A model generated the notes under the pieces. That model was not told where the DNA came from. It made no database searches and worked only from the letters and a program-made list of their open reading frames with translations. From NCBI GenBank assembly GCA_017403345.1, contig JAFQOH010000194.1:1-64000 (forward strand): a DNA stretch of 64,000 nt, read 5' to 3'. The position numbers were made by a program, and so were the translations under genes. This DNA comes from RGIG3701 sp017403345 (GTDB taxonomy: Bacteria; Planctomycetota; Planctomycetia; Pirellulales; Thermoguttaceae). This document shows, piece after piece, positions 27,909 to 36,443 of the stretch; positions within the stretch are counted from its first letter, which is position 1; each line of letters begins with the position of its first letter.

Positions 27909-28856
27909 ATGGCAGTGTATATGGGGGAGCATCGCGGATTTACGCTCGTGGAACTTCTTGTCGTCATCGCGATCATCGGGATGCTGATGGGCCTTCTGCT
28001 TCCGGCAGTCCAGCAGGCGCGCGAGTCGGCACGGCAGCTCCAGTGTACGAACAATCTGCATCAGTTGGGAGTCGCGCTCGGAAATCACGCGGCGGTACTC
28101 GAGGCGTTTCCCAGCGGCGGGCATTCCGGTTACTCGTACGTTGGCGACGCGGACAGAACGCTCGTTTCCCAGCGTTCCGGATGGACGTATGCGATCCTGC
28201 CGTACATGGAGATGCAGACGATGCACGACGCCTCGATCGCGGAGCGTATTTCGACGCCGATACCGCTTTTTTACTGTCCGTCACGCCGTCCGCCGAAGAA
28301 TTTCCTCTCGCTCACGCGAAAAATGGAAGGCCGGATGCCTGACGGGACCTCGCAGAGTACGACGCTCGCCAAATACTCACCCAAACAGGATTACGCGGCA
28401 AACGCAGGGGCGCATCCCAACAATGTGGCATACGATCAGGGGTGGCGGGATAATGCAACTCTTGCCAAGAACGTCGACACATACGGACCGGTGATCCACG
28501 AAAAGAGCGACGTCGCGCACGCCGACATTACGGACGGACTGACCCACACGATACTTGTCGGGGAAAAGCACTTGAACGTTTCCGTCTATACTGGAGAACA
28601 GGATCGAACGGACGGCGGGGATGACGACACGCATTTCTCCGGACGCAATCACGATAATGTGCGCATCGCAGGGACCCGTCTGCTGAGAGACCGGCAGGGG
28701 TACACGAATGAGCATTTTTTCGGAGCCACACATGCCGGCGGTGCGAACATGACCTTCTGTGACGGGCACAATGCGCAGATCTCGTACTCCGTGACGCCGG
28801 AAGTTTTTCAAGATCTCTGTAATCGCGCAGACGGCACACCGCAGGCATCCTTTTGA
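27909..28856 (+). CDS. DUF1559 prepilin-like protein
   Basis: A 315-residue member of the DUF1559 family, hugely expanded in planctomycetes. The type IV-pilin-like N-terminus GFTLVELLVVIAIIGMLMGL, with Gly before Phe at the cleavage point, predicts processing by a prepilin peptidase and assembly as a pseudopilin. LLPAVQQARESARQLQCTNN follows, and the C-terminus has the signature ATHAGGANMTFCDGHNAQISY (H-x-GG-x-N-x-x-FCDG). ATG 27909 has AAAGGAGGA immediately upstream. It is translationally close to the PEP-CTERM gene before it. The family role is not settled; surface or secretion-system structures are proposed, and the secretin at 40-44 kb could belong to the same export machinery. Confidence 0.9.
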   Translation: MAVYMGEHRGFTLVELLVVIAIIGMLMGLLLPAVQQARESARQLQCTNNLHQLGVALGNHAAVLEAFPSGGHSGYSYVGDADRTLVSQRSGWTYAILPYMEMQTMHDASIAERISTPIPLFYCPSRRPPKNFLSLTRKMEGRMPDGTSQSTTLAKYSPKQDYAANAGAHPNNVAYDQGWRDNATLAKNVDTYGPVIHEKSDVAHADITDGLTHTILVGEKHLNVSVYTGEQDRTDGGDDDTHFSGRNHDNVRIAGTRLLRDRQGYTNEHFFGATHAGGANMTFCDGHNAQISYSVTPEVFQDLCNRADGTPQASF

Positions 28857-28883
28857 CCGAGGGAACGCCCTCTTGGAATTCAC

Positions 28884-28915
28884 GAAAAGAGCGGATCTGC
28901 CGAATATTTCCGCTC
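28884..28915 (-). terminator. Terminator of the OleC-like gene
   Basis: On the minus strand GAGCGGA pairs with TCCGCTC over a 13-nt loop, followed by four T residues, about 35 bases after the stop. Confidence 0.65.
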
Positions 28916-28947
28916 GGATCTAGTTTTCTGCGGCGGGACACCGTCTT

Positions 28948-30624
28948 CTACTTTTGTTCCGCTGCCCAAACTGCGAGCTTTTCGCGGAAGATCTTCGCAT
29001 TGTGCCGAATGTCGACCGGGAAAGATGGATGGAAAAGCAGCGTTTTCAGCTTTTCCGTCAGCGGATCTGCTGCACCAAGTGCAAGAAGCTCTTCTTTCAT
29101 TTTCGCGAGTTTTTTCTGATCGTGCAGTATATCGCAGTCTTTCGGCTCAATGATCAGGACCGGTTTGAGTTTCCCTTCCGGAAGTCCCGGTTCTGAAACG
29201 CCGACCAGGGCGGAACGGTTTACGCCGGGATGCTCGTTAAAGATCGCCTCGCAGCATATCGTGAAACATGGTCCGTGCACCGTCTCGACCCGGTGTGCTT
29301 TTCGTCCGCAGAACCAAAAACGTTCTTGTGCATCCAGGTAGCCGACGTCTCCCATTCGATGCCAGACGATTTCTTTTCCGTCCGGTCCCTTTTCGTAAAC
29401 TTTCGCCAAGGCATTTGCCTCAGTGCGCGTGACGTACTCCCGCGTGATCTGCGGTCCCGTGACCATCAATTCACCGATCTCTCCGGCCGGCAGTTCTTCT
29501 GTTTCTTCCAGTGTTCGGATCGGCTCGTCGGTGATCCGGATGACGCGCCAGCGGATCGACGGAAATTTTCGTCCGACGCAGACCCCCGCCCCTTTTCGGC
29601 TCAAGAGCGCGGTCTCGCCAAGTATTTCGCGTGAAGAGATCGTTGCGACCGGCAAAGCCTCTGTCGCCCCGTACGGCGTGTGGATCTCTCCGTCGGGATG
29701 GATGATCTCGCGGATGCTCTGCAGAACGTTCTCCTGTACGGGAGCGCCGGCAGAGAGGATCATGCGGACATTTTCGAGTTTTTCGCCCTTTTCATGGCAC
29801 CATTTTCCGACGGCTTTCCAGACCGCAGGAGACGCAAAGGACTGCGACGCATTCCAGTCGCGGACCGCTTCCAGAATATTTCGCGGATCGACCGACGCGG
29901 GCCGACTCGCATCCATGTCCGGAATGACGGCCGTAGACCCCATCGCGCAATTGAAAAGACCAAACATCGGGAACCCCGGCAGGTCGGTCTGTCCGGGCTG
30001 GATGCCGTACTGGCGGGAGATCTCGTCCACCTGCGTGTTGAATGTGCGGTGCTGGTAGAGCACGCCTTTCGGAGCGCCGGTGCTTCCCGTCGTGAAGATG
30101 ATCGCAGCCGGATCGTCGTCCGTCACTTCTTCAATGCAAGGACCAGGCCAGGGCCGTTCCCGCAGCATCCGAAGTGTCGGTCCGCCCCAGAACCAGCGGC
30201 GTCCGACCGTCAACGAGTACTCCGAATGCGGAAAACGGAACGGCATGAGCCGGCAGATCGCCTGCACTTTTGAAATCGCGACGAATCCATTGGGATCTGC
30301 GTCCTGAAGGCACTGGATCAGGTTTCCCTTTCCCATGCCCGGATCGATTAGGATCATCGGCGCCCCCGATTTTAAGAGTCCAAAGACACACGAAACGAAA
30401 TCGATCCCCGGAGTGACCAGAAGTGCCATACGCATCCCTTTCCGTACTCCGATTTCTTTCAGTCCTGCCGCGATCCGGTCACTATCCTCATCCAGTCCAC
30501 GAAACGTGATGGTCCGGTACTGCCGCTTTCCATTCCGATACCCAAGCGGTTCTGCCACCGCAATTTTATCCGGCTGGATCTTTGCAAAATCGGCAAGACG
30601 GCACGCCACATTCGCATTACTCAT
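28948..30624 (-). CDS. OleC-like acyl-AMP synthetase (beta-lactone synthetase family)
   Basis: A 558-residue adenylate-forming enzyme. The ATP loop TTGSTGAPKGVLYQH is at about residues 178-192, HTPYGATEALPVATI near 318 (A5 motif), and the adenylation core GEIGELMVTGPQITREYV with MGDVGYLDAQERFWFCGRK later. The HTPYGATEALPV block and the overall pattern match OleC, which converts beta-hydroxy acids to beta-lactones in long-chain olefin synthesis. General fatty-acyl-CoA ligase function is the alternative. AGAGGA precedes ATG 30624. It ends the run DUF89 - 431-residue protein - this gene on the minus strand. An OleB-like hydrolase is at 58.5-59.4 kb; OleA and OleD are not in the window. Confidence 0.8.
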   Translation of the reverse strand: MSNANVACRLADFAKIQPDKIAVAEPLGYRNGKRQYRTITFRGLDEDSDRIAAGLKEIGVRKGMRMALLVTPGIDFVSCVFGLLKSGAPMILIDPGMGKGNLIQCLQDADPNGFVAISKVQAICRLMPFRFPHSEYSLTVGRRWFWGGPTLRMLRERPWPGPCIEEVTDDDPAAIIFTTGSTGAPKGVLYQHRTFNTQVDEISRQYGIQPGQTDLPGFPMFGLFNCAMGSTAVIPDMDASRPASVDPRNILEAVRDWNASQSFASPAVWKAVGKWCHEKGEKLENVRMILSAGAPVQENVLQSIREIIHPDGEIHTPYGATEALPVATISSREILGETALLSRKGAGVCVGRKFPSIRWRVIRITDEPIRTLEETEELPAGEIGELMVTGPQITREYVTRTEANALAKVYEKGPDGKEIVWHRMGDVGYLDAQERFWFCGRKAHRVETVHGPCFTICCEAIFNEHPGVNRSALVGVSEPGLPEGKLKPVLIIEPKDCDILHDQKKLAKMKEELLALGAADPLTEKLKTLLFHPSFPVDIRHNAKIFREKLAVWAAEQK

Positions 30625-30683
30625 GGATCGATCCTCTTCACTTTCTCAATCGTCTGAAATTTTTCTATCTTCCCAAGCGGACT

Positions 30684-31979
30684 TTACTCTTCCGGCTCAG
30701 GACTTTCCTCTATCGGAGCGGCATTCGGCTTGCCATTTTCCGCTGCTCCATCCGTTTTCTCCGACTCCGCAGCATCTTCCGATCCTTCTTCCGATCCTTC
30801 TTCCGGTTCTTCTTTTAGTTCCGCTTCCGGTTCATCTTCCGGTTCATCTTCCGAAACGGCATTTTCAGCCTCCGGATCGTTTTCAGCCGCTTCCTGCTTC
30901 TCATCTTCATTCGTACCGGCAGGCTGGTCAGTCTCCGCGTCATCTGCGTTTTCCGCGTCATCAGGATCTGCGCCGTCAGAGGCCTCCGTTTCATCATCCT
31001 CTTCTTCGAAGAAGTCGTCCTGATCACCAAAACTTTCGATGAAATCCATCGCAGCTTCTTTCACCATTCGGCGATTTGCGCGGGCATCGTAGTTTTTCCT
31101 TTTGGCGCGATCCTGCATTCCGGTCCGGACGCTCTGGATCATCTGGTCACGCTCTGCCACGTCCAAAGCGATCTCCTTCATGGTGTCGGCGAGAACTTCT
31201 TCTTCTGATTTTTCACCGCGTTCTTTGTCGCGCTGGGCTTTCAGTTCTTCCCATTCCTCCATTGGAATGTCTACGACCTTTCCGGATTCGGAGTACTGGA
31301 TCCTCAACTGAAACATTAATTCTTCCGGATTTGAAATGTTCGCTTCCTGCAGGAACTGGTCCCAGTGTGCCCGAATGAAGGCGCGCTCATCATCGGAGAT
31401 CTCCTCTTTTTCGCTTACGGCACGGTAGATCAAAGCCCGAATGCTGACGTCCTGGGCTCTCATCTCGCGGATCTTTTTCTCTCTCTCCCATTCTTCCTGG
31501 GGAATGTCCACGATGGCTCCGTTTTCGCCATAGCACATCCCCATTTGGAAAAGAAGGAGTTCGGGGTCTGCCACTTCCGTATCATTCCGCAGGAAATCAT
31601 GCCATCCCTTTCGGACGATCTCTCTTTCTTCCTGCGTGAGTACGTAGTTTTTATCGACAGATACATTGTAGATGATCTCAAACGGAGTCAATTTTTTCCC
31701 CTCGGCGACCTCGATCATTTTTTCACGTCGGATCCTCTCGACTTCCTGCCGTGTCGTGAGGACGCTCTGTTCCATCCGGTCGATCTCCTGCTGGGTCACC
31801 CAAATGTTCGTCGGCCGGTAAATGATGAGTGCAAACCAGATGAAAAGAGCCACGACCAGCAGCACGACGAACAGGCGCAGGATCACCATTGCCCACGGGA
31901 TGTCCGATGGTTCCGAGGAGCGGTATGCGGTACTGTGTGCAACGGATCTTCGATTTTCAAATCGATCCAAATCTCTCAT
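30684..31979 (-). CDS. Single-pass membrane protein with coiled coil and acidic tail
   Basis: Unrecognised 431-residue protein. A short basic N-terminus (MRDLDRFENRRSV) precedes one strong membrane helix at about 30-55 (MVILRLFVVLLVVALFIWFAL). Then come long charged helices with two related blocks, each with FLR/FLQ..NPEELLLFQ-like text followed by YGENGAIVDIPQEEWE and YSESGKVVDIPMEEWE, indicating an internal duplication of about 90 residues. The last 110 residues are very acidic, with small duplications (EEGSEEGSED, EDEPEDEPEAE). AGAGGA precedes ATG 31979. It sits between the DUF89 and OleC-like genes in the same direction. Confidence 0.78.
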   Translation of the reverse strand: MRDLDRFENRRSVAHSTAYRSSEPSDIPWAMVILRLFVVLLVVALFIWFALIIYRPTNIWVTQQEIDRMEQSVLTTRQEVERIRREKMIEVAEGKKLTPFEIIYNVSVDKNYVLTQEEREIVRKGWHDFLRNDTEVADPELLLFQMGMCYGENGAIVDIPQEEWEREKKIREMRAQDVSIRALIYRAVSEKEEISDDERAFIRAHWDQFLQEANISNPEELMFQLRIQYSESGKVVDIPMEEWEELKAQRDKERGEKSEEEVLADTMKEIALDVAERDQMIQSVRTGMQDRAKRKNYDARANRRMVKEAAMDFIESFGDQDDFFEEEDDETEASDGADPDDAENADDAETDQPAGTNEDEKQEAAENDPEAENAVSEDEPEDEPEAELKEEPEEGSEEGSEDAAESEKTDGAAENGKPNAAPIEESPEPEE

Positions 31980-32062
31980 TTTATGGTTCCTCTGAAAGGG
32001 AAAAATCGCATTCCGTTCTGCCGTTTGGCGTAAAACGGAAAACTGCATTCGGTCTATTTGAT

Positions 32063-32938
32063 CTATGGGACCGCTTTCGGCAGAGTTTGGGCTGCGAGCG
32101 ATCCTTTGGGAAGTCCGACCATCTGTTCGATCACCGGGCACTTTACCATGAAGAGATGCAGTACGGGCCGAACGGCGGGCTGCATCGTTTCCAGATTGCC
32201 CTGTCCTTTGGCGATGACCAGGTCCGCGTTTCGGAAGTACGTGCGAAATTCTTCGGAAACAGCAGCGTCGGGAGCCCCCGGCACACTGCATCCGGTCGTA
32301 ATGACGCGGGCGATCTCAGGAAGACCGGCAAATTCGGCATCTTCCAGGAGCGCATCATTTACCGCAGCGCCTCCGCGGACCGCAGCCGTCACAGAAACGT
32401 ACCGATCCAGTTCTGCGATCAGGAGAGCGTCCCACACGATCTCGCCGCAATTGTCGCAGACGTAGAGAAGGGTCTGGACTTCCGGTTTCTGAAGTTCTGC
32501 CTCAAAAGCAGAGACGTTCAGTCCAATTATCGGACGATTGGCGGCCTCTTCAACAGTTTTTGCGATCTCATCGGCTGAAATCTCCTGAAAAGTCGAAAAA
32601 TCGATCACATTTCCTGCGATCGCGTACCGGATAGCCGTTTCTAAAGGGCGCTCGGAGGCACGGATCCGTTCACGAAGCATTGGAAGAAGTGAACGTGTCA
32701 CGGAGTTCATCTCGCGCTTGATCTTAAGGTAGGGGTCCGGATCTTCTAAAATTTCTCGGATCATCGCGTGGAGTTCTGCGCCAAGTTCCGGCGGAGTCCG
32801 GCGAAGATCGGTCTCGCTCATCAGTCGTCCCGCACCGCGAATGACCGCCTCACGTTTCTCTTCATCTTTCGTCAAAAGCCATGCCGCATCGACCGCCTGA
32901 CGAAAAAGACAGCCAAAGCATTTTTTCTGCATCAACAT
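32063..32938 (-). CDS. DUF89/ARMT1-like metal-dependent phosphatase
   Basis: A 291-residue protein of the DUF89 damage-control phosphatase family, which dephosphorylates harmful phospho-metabolites and, in eukaryotes, is fused to pantothenate kinase. Seen: the N-terminal KCFGC Cys pair typical of the prokaryotic subgroup, the metal-binding YVCDNCGEIVWD near residue 165 (Asp-Asn), and DLVIAKGQGNLE near the C-terminus with its Lys and Asn. The substrate is unknown; 4'-phosphopantetheine-type compounds are one family precedent. ATG 32938 is followed by a second ATG at 32932, and ribosome-site spacing does not decide between them. It starts the minus-strand run leading to the OleC-like gene. Confidence 0.83.
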   Translation of the reverse strand: MLMQKKCFGCLFRQAVDAAWLLTKDEEKREAVIRGAGRLMSETDLRRTPPELGAELHAMIREILEDPDPYLKIKREMNSVTRSLLPMLRERIRASERPLETAIRYAIAGNVIDFSTFQEISADEIAKTVEEAANRPIIGLNVSAFEAELQKPEVQTLLYVCDNCGEIVWDALLIAELDRYVSVTAAVRGGAAVNDALLEDAEFAGLPEIARVITTGCSVPGAPDAAVSEEFRTYFRNADLVIAKGQGNLETMQPAVRPVLHLFMVKCPVIEQMVGLPKGSLAAQTLPKAVP

Positions 32939-33091
32939 AAAAAACCGTTTCCTTTTCTCCGAATTTTTGGAAACCTTGTACAGTACTCTCTTCGAGGGAT
33001 CGAACTGTGGACCGCGAAGAATAAAATTGGGACCATCCGAATGAACTTTCCGGACGGTCCCGAGCTCAAAGACCCCTTAGGTCGCGCAAGA

Positions 33092-34348
33092 TCAGCGTTC
33101 GATCAGAGCGCGCATTTCAGGCGTGATCTCCATGTACTCGAAATTGCGGAACCAAACTTCCGCGTCTGCGCTTCCGTGCAGCTGAAGACCGAATTTTCCG
33201 GTCAGTTCCGCCTGCTCATCCACAAAATCCACCGTGCGGAAATCATTCAGCAGATGGCAGAGACGTTTTCCGACGGCGACGGTGCAGAGACTGTTCCACT
33301 CACCGTTTTCCTTACGTACTTTCATGATGTACTCGTCATTGGTGGCGAGCCAGCCGCGGCCGCGGGTCTTGTGTCCTGCGGTGTGCCAGAGAGCGGAGTC
33401 TTTCGCGTTGCCGGCGATCTCGTTCTGATTGCCGCGCAGCAGCCAGGAGGTCGGAACTTCTTCCGCACGATAGTAGAGCGCACTGTTTCCGGCGATGAAG
33501 CGGTAATCGCAGCGGACGGCAAAGTCATTGTAGTTCTTGTCCGTCACGACGAGACCGTCGCGGACTTCCCCTTTATCGTGGCTTCCGCGAAGTTCACCGG
33601 CTTCGTTGAATTCCCAGCATTCCGGGAGCACGTAACGGCATTCGTTCAGCTTCCATTTTCCGTCTTCACCCTTGACGAAGAACGGTTTCCATTCGGAATC
33701 GGGGAGTTCTTTGATGCGGATGTTGCGCCACGCCATTTTTCCGGATTTGCCTGCGTGGATCTGAAGTCCGATGAAACCGGTGGATTCTACGACATCCAGA
33801 ACGTTTGCGACCGGTTTTCCGTTGACCCACGTACGGAGGGACGGACCGACACACTGGATCTCGACTTCGTTCCACTCGCCTTTTTTGTACGTGGCGAAGG
33901 CTTCATTCTTCGCTTCGTCTGTGGTCAGCTGGTCGTCAAGGAAGACGCGGCCGTGTTTGAATCCGCGGCGGCCTTCATCATAGATCTGCCCCAGTGCCGG
34001 ATATTCCGCCAGTTCGCACTGGTATCCGTACACGAGACCGTTTTCGCGGGCCTTGGAACGGAACTGGACGCCGGAGTTGCCGGATTCGAGGAATTTGAAT
34101 TCCAGCTTCAGAATGAAGTTGGAGTACTCTTTGTTCGTGCAGGCAAACGTATTGTGCGGGGTATTCGGAGTGCAGACGCCGACGATGCAGCCGTCTTCCA
34201 CATGGTATTTCGCACTGCCGCCGCGGATGGTCCAGCCGTCAAGGTCTTTACCGTTGAACAGGGAAACGAAACCGTCTTCGGCTGCCATGACCGAAGTACA
34301 GAGTGCCGCGGCAAAAAGGAATGCCGCAAGGGTGAGCTTTTTCAGCAT
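33092..34348 (-). CDS. Secreted protein with two DUF1080 domains
   Basis: The 418-residue product has a signal peptide (LTLAAFLFAAALCTS, cleaved near VMA-AE). Two concanavalin-like beta-sandwich DUF1080 domains follow. The first (about 25-205) has GFVSLFNGKDLDGW, SGNSGVQFRSKA and GFIGLQIHAG; the second (about 225-415) has ECWEFNEAGELRGSHD, NDFAVRCDYRF and FGLQLHGSADAEVWFRN. The family is also called 3-keto-disaccharide hydrolase; it cleaves or binds glucosides in the periplasm and is very frequent in planctomycetes. AGGAGA precedes ATG 34348, placing the start at the signal peptide rather than at the longer frame. Confidence 0.88.
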   Translation of the reverse strand: MLKKLTLAAFLFAAALCTSVMAAEDGFVSLFNGKDLDGWTIRGGSAKYHVEDGCIVGVCTPNTPHNTFACTNKEYSNFILKLEFKFLESGNSGVQFRSKARENGLVYGYQCELAEYPALGQIYDEGRRGFKHGRVFLDDQLTTDEAKNEAFATYKKGEWNEVEIQCVGPSLRTWVNGKPVANVLDVVESTGFIGLQIHAGKSGKMAWRNIRIKELPDSEWKPFFVKGEDGKWKLNECRYVLPECWEFNEAGELRGSHDKGEVRDGLVVTDKNYNDFAVRCDYRFIAGNSALYYRAEEVPTSWLLRGNQNEIAGNAKDSALWHTAGHKTRGRGWLATNDEYIMKVRKENGEWNSLCTVAVGKRLCHLLNDFRTVDFVDEQAELTGKFGLQLHGSADAEVWFRNFEYMEITPEMRALIER

Positions 34349-34835
34349 AAAAAATCTCCTGGATTGAAAATCTTTCCGTTTTCCGATCTCTTCCCTTGAG
34401 AGGGGGCGGGAAACTTTGGGAAAATCGGCAAAAAAACAAAAAACGAAAGAAACGAACGTTTCTGCTCGCATCACCTTCCCATTTTATCACGTCTCAAACT
34501 TTTTTCCAGTACCGCAGACGAAAATTTTTTCACTTTTACGCAACTTTCCGGAAATTTTCCCATTTTCGACTTCCAGCTCCGCAGGCAGTACTGCCTCACG
34601 TGCAGCCTTAGGTTTCCGTGGTAGAAACGCGAAGCTGATCGGTACGCAGACACTTGAGGAGCCTCTTTTTTATGAAAATTTTCGGGAACCCACTTGCAGA
34701 GCCCTCTGTTTTGGGGTAAAATATCAAAAAGACGTCCAGTTACCTTTCGTCCCGGATCCCCTTTCCCGCGACTCGGACTTTCCCGCCTGGCAGCGTCCGC
34801 ACCGCCTCCCCCCATTTCGATCCCAAGAGCAAAAA
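34349..34835. other. Divergent intergenic region, DUF1080 / polyferredoxin
   Basis: About 490 bases. A promoter for the plus-strand gene is at 34694-34722. A TAAAAT on the minus strand (34486-34481) may serve the DUF1080 gene but has no good -35 box. No small gene is supported. Confidence 0.5.
34694..34722 (+). promoter_or_regulatory. Promoter of the polyferredoxin/aldo-keto reductase operon
   Basis: TTGCAG (34694-34699), 17 bases, TAAAAT (34717-34722), about 105 nt before the ATG at 34836. Confidence 0.67.
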
Positions 34836-36443
34836 ATGAAAAATCCCGGAAATTTGAAAAATCTGCGATTTATCGCCGGCCTTCTATTTCTAGCGTGCTT
34901 CACCGCCGCAAGTCTGGGTTGGAAACCGGCCTCGGAACTCCTCCATCTTCAGCTCGGCCCGATGTCTGTGCGTCTGCTTGCGTCATTTTCGTGGGGACTC
35001 CTCACGGCACTGGGGACCGTTTTTTTTCTGACGCTCCTTTTCGGCCGTCTTTACTGCTCGGTTTTTTGCCCGCTCGGGATCCTTCAGGAGCTTCTTGGAC
35101 GCGGACTCCAAGAGGTCCTCGGACCGTCTAAAACGGATCTCCGTACCGCGCGTTCCTTCAAATGGATCCGTTACCCGCTTCTCGCGCTCATCGTGACGCT
35201 GGCTCTCGCCGGAACGCTCTTTCCTGCGACGTGGCTTCTGCCGTCGTCGAACTACGTCATGATGCTGAACCATCTGGGCACGCCGGAAAGCGGAGCATTT
35301 TTCGCTGCGTGGGGATTCCTGATCCTGCTGATCGTGCTGGTACGGCTTCGCGGAAGGATCTACTGTAATTCGTTCTGTCCGGTCGGTGCGCTCCTTTCGC
35401 TCATCTCCCGTTTCGCGATTTTTCGTATCCGCGTCCGAAAAAACTGCGTCCACTGCGGAATGTGCGAGAAAAAATGTCCCGCCGGCTGCCTCGATCCAAA
35501 AACCGGCCGCGTGAACGCCTCGGAATGTCTCGTCTGTCTTGAATGTCTGATGGAGTGCCGCGTCAACGCCCTCACCTACGCGCCGCCCTTCCTCGGAAAA
35601 GAGCAGCGGAAAGAGCAGACGTGCCGGGGAGAGTGCCTGCCGCAGGAAGAGATCGCACGCTCCAAAGACGTACCGACCCAAGACGTACCTGAAAAAGACG
35701 TTCCTGAAAAAGACGTACCTGAAAAAGACGTTCCTGAAAAAGAAACTGTCGAGACCGTCCATTCACCTTCCGCCTCAGCCCAGGGGCCGGATCTGATCCG
35801 CCGTGCGCTCCTCATCTCTTCTGCGACGGCTGCCGGAGCTGGAGTTGGGCATTTTCTGAACCTGCGCAATGTCCGAAAACCGGATGAACTGAAAGCGGAC
35901 ACCGAGCGTCAGGTCCTCCCGCCGGGCGCGTGGTCCTACGAAAAATTCCGCACACGCTGCGTTGGCTGTGGGCTGTGTGTTGGTGTCTGCCAAGGAAACG
36001 TCATTTCACTTTCCATGGGACAGCACGGACTTTACGGCACGCTTCAGCCGTTCCTGAATTTCGAGCAGGGAAAATGCCTCCCCGACTGCGACGCCTGCAT
36101 GAAGATCTGTCCGACCGGCGCGCTGGAAGATCTGGGGCTTGAGGTCAAGAAGAAACTCCGCCTCGGCATCGGAAGCTACGATCCGCTGGGCTGCCGTGCG
36201 TTTCTCGGAACGCATCCGTGTGCGAAGTGCGAGCAGGCCTGCCCGCAGAAGGCGATCTCCATGGTCGAGTTCCGCGGACGCAAGATCCCGAAATTCAACG
36301 ACGATCTTTGTACCGGCTGCGGCGCGTGTCAGCTGGTCTGCCCGAAAAACGTCATGCGCGTGATCCCGGCTGTGGAACAGACGGTCCTTGAGATCACGGA
36401 AACCGAAACAAAATCAGAAGAAAAAGAAGGAGAAAACGCATGA
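34836..36443 (+). CDS. Membrane-bound polyferredoxin (NapH-like plus NapG-like fusion)
   Basis: A 535-residue Fe-S membrane protein. The N-terminal half has about four membrane helices and the paired motifs GRLYCSVFCPLGILQE and GRIYCNSFCPVGALLS of the NapH/CcoG/RsxA-linked class, then two ferredoxin-type clusters, CVHCGMCEKKCPAGCLD and CLVCLECLMECRVNAL. A linker contains four Asp-Val-Pro-Glu-Lys units. LIRRALLISSATAAGAGVG then looks like an internal twin-arginine-type segment, followed by a second 4Fe-4S region with CVGCGLCVGVCQ, CDACMKICP, CAKCEQACP and CTGCGACQLVCP, like NapG. It would pass electrons across the membrane. Its stop overlaps the next start (ATGA), so it is coupled to the Fe-S aldo/keto reductase. 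Confidence 0.87.
   Translation: MKNPGNLKNLRFIAGLLFLACFTAASLGWKPASELLHLQLGPMSVRLLASFSWGLLTALGTVFFLTLLFGRLYCSVFCPLGILQELLGRGLQEVLGPSKTDLRTARSFKWIRYPLLALIVTLALAGTLFPATWLLPSSNYVMMLNHLGTPESGAFFAAWGFLILLIVLVRLRGRIYCNSFCPVGALLSLISRFAIFRIRVRKNCVHCGMCEKKCPAGCLDPKTGRVNASECLVCLECLMECRVNALTYAPPFLGKEQRKEQTCRGECLPQEEIARSKDVPTQDVPEKDVPEKDVPEKDVPEKETVETVHSPSASAQGPDLIRRALLISSATAAGAGVGHFLNLRNVRKPDELKADTERQVLPPGAWSYEKFRTRCVGCGLCVGVCQGNVISLSMGQHGLYGTLQPFLNFEQGKCLPDCDACMKICPTGALEDLGLEVKKKLRLGIGSYDPLGCRAFLGTHPCAKCEQACPQKAISMVEFRGRKIPKFNDDLCTGCGACQLVCPKNVMRVIPAVEQTVLEITETETKSEEKEGENA
35682..35741 (+). repeat. In-frame 15-bp repeat in the polyferredoxin linker
   Basis: Four copies of a 15-bp unit encoding Asp-Val-Pro-Glu-Lys, alternating GTA and GTT for valine, between the two ferredoxin regions. 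Confidence 0.92.
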
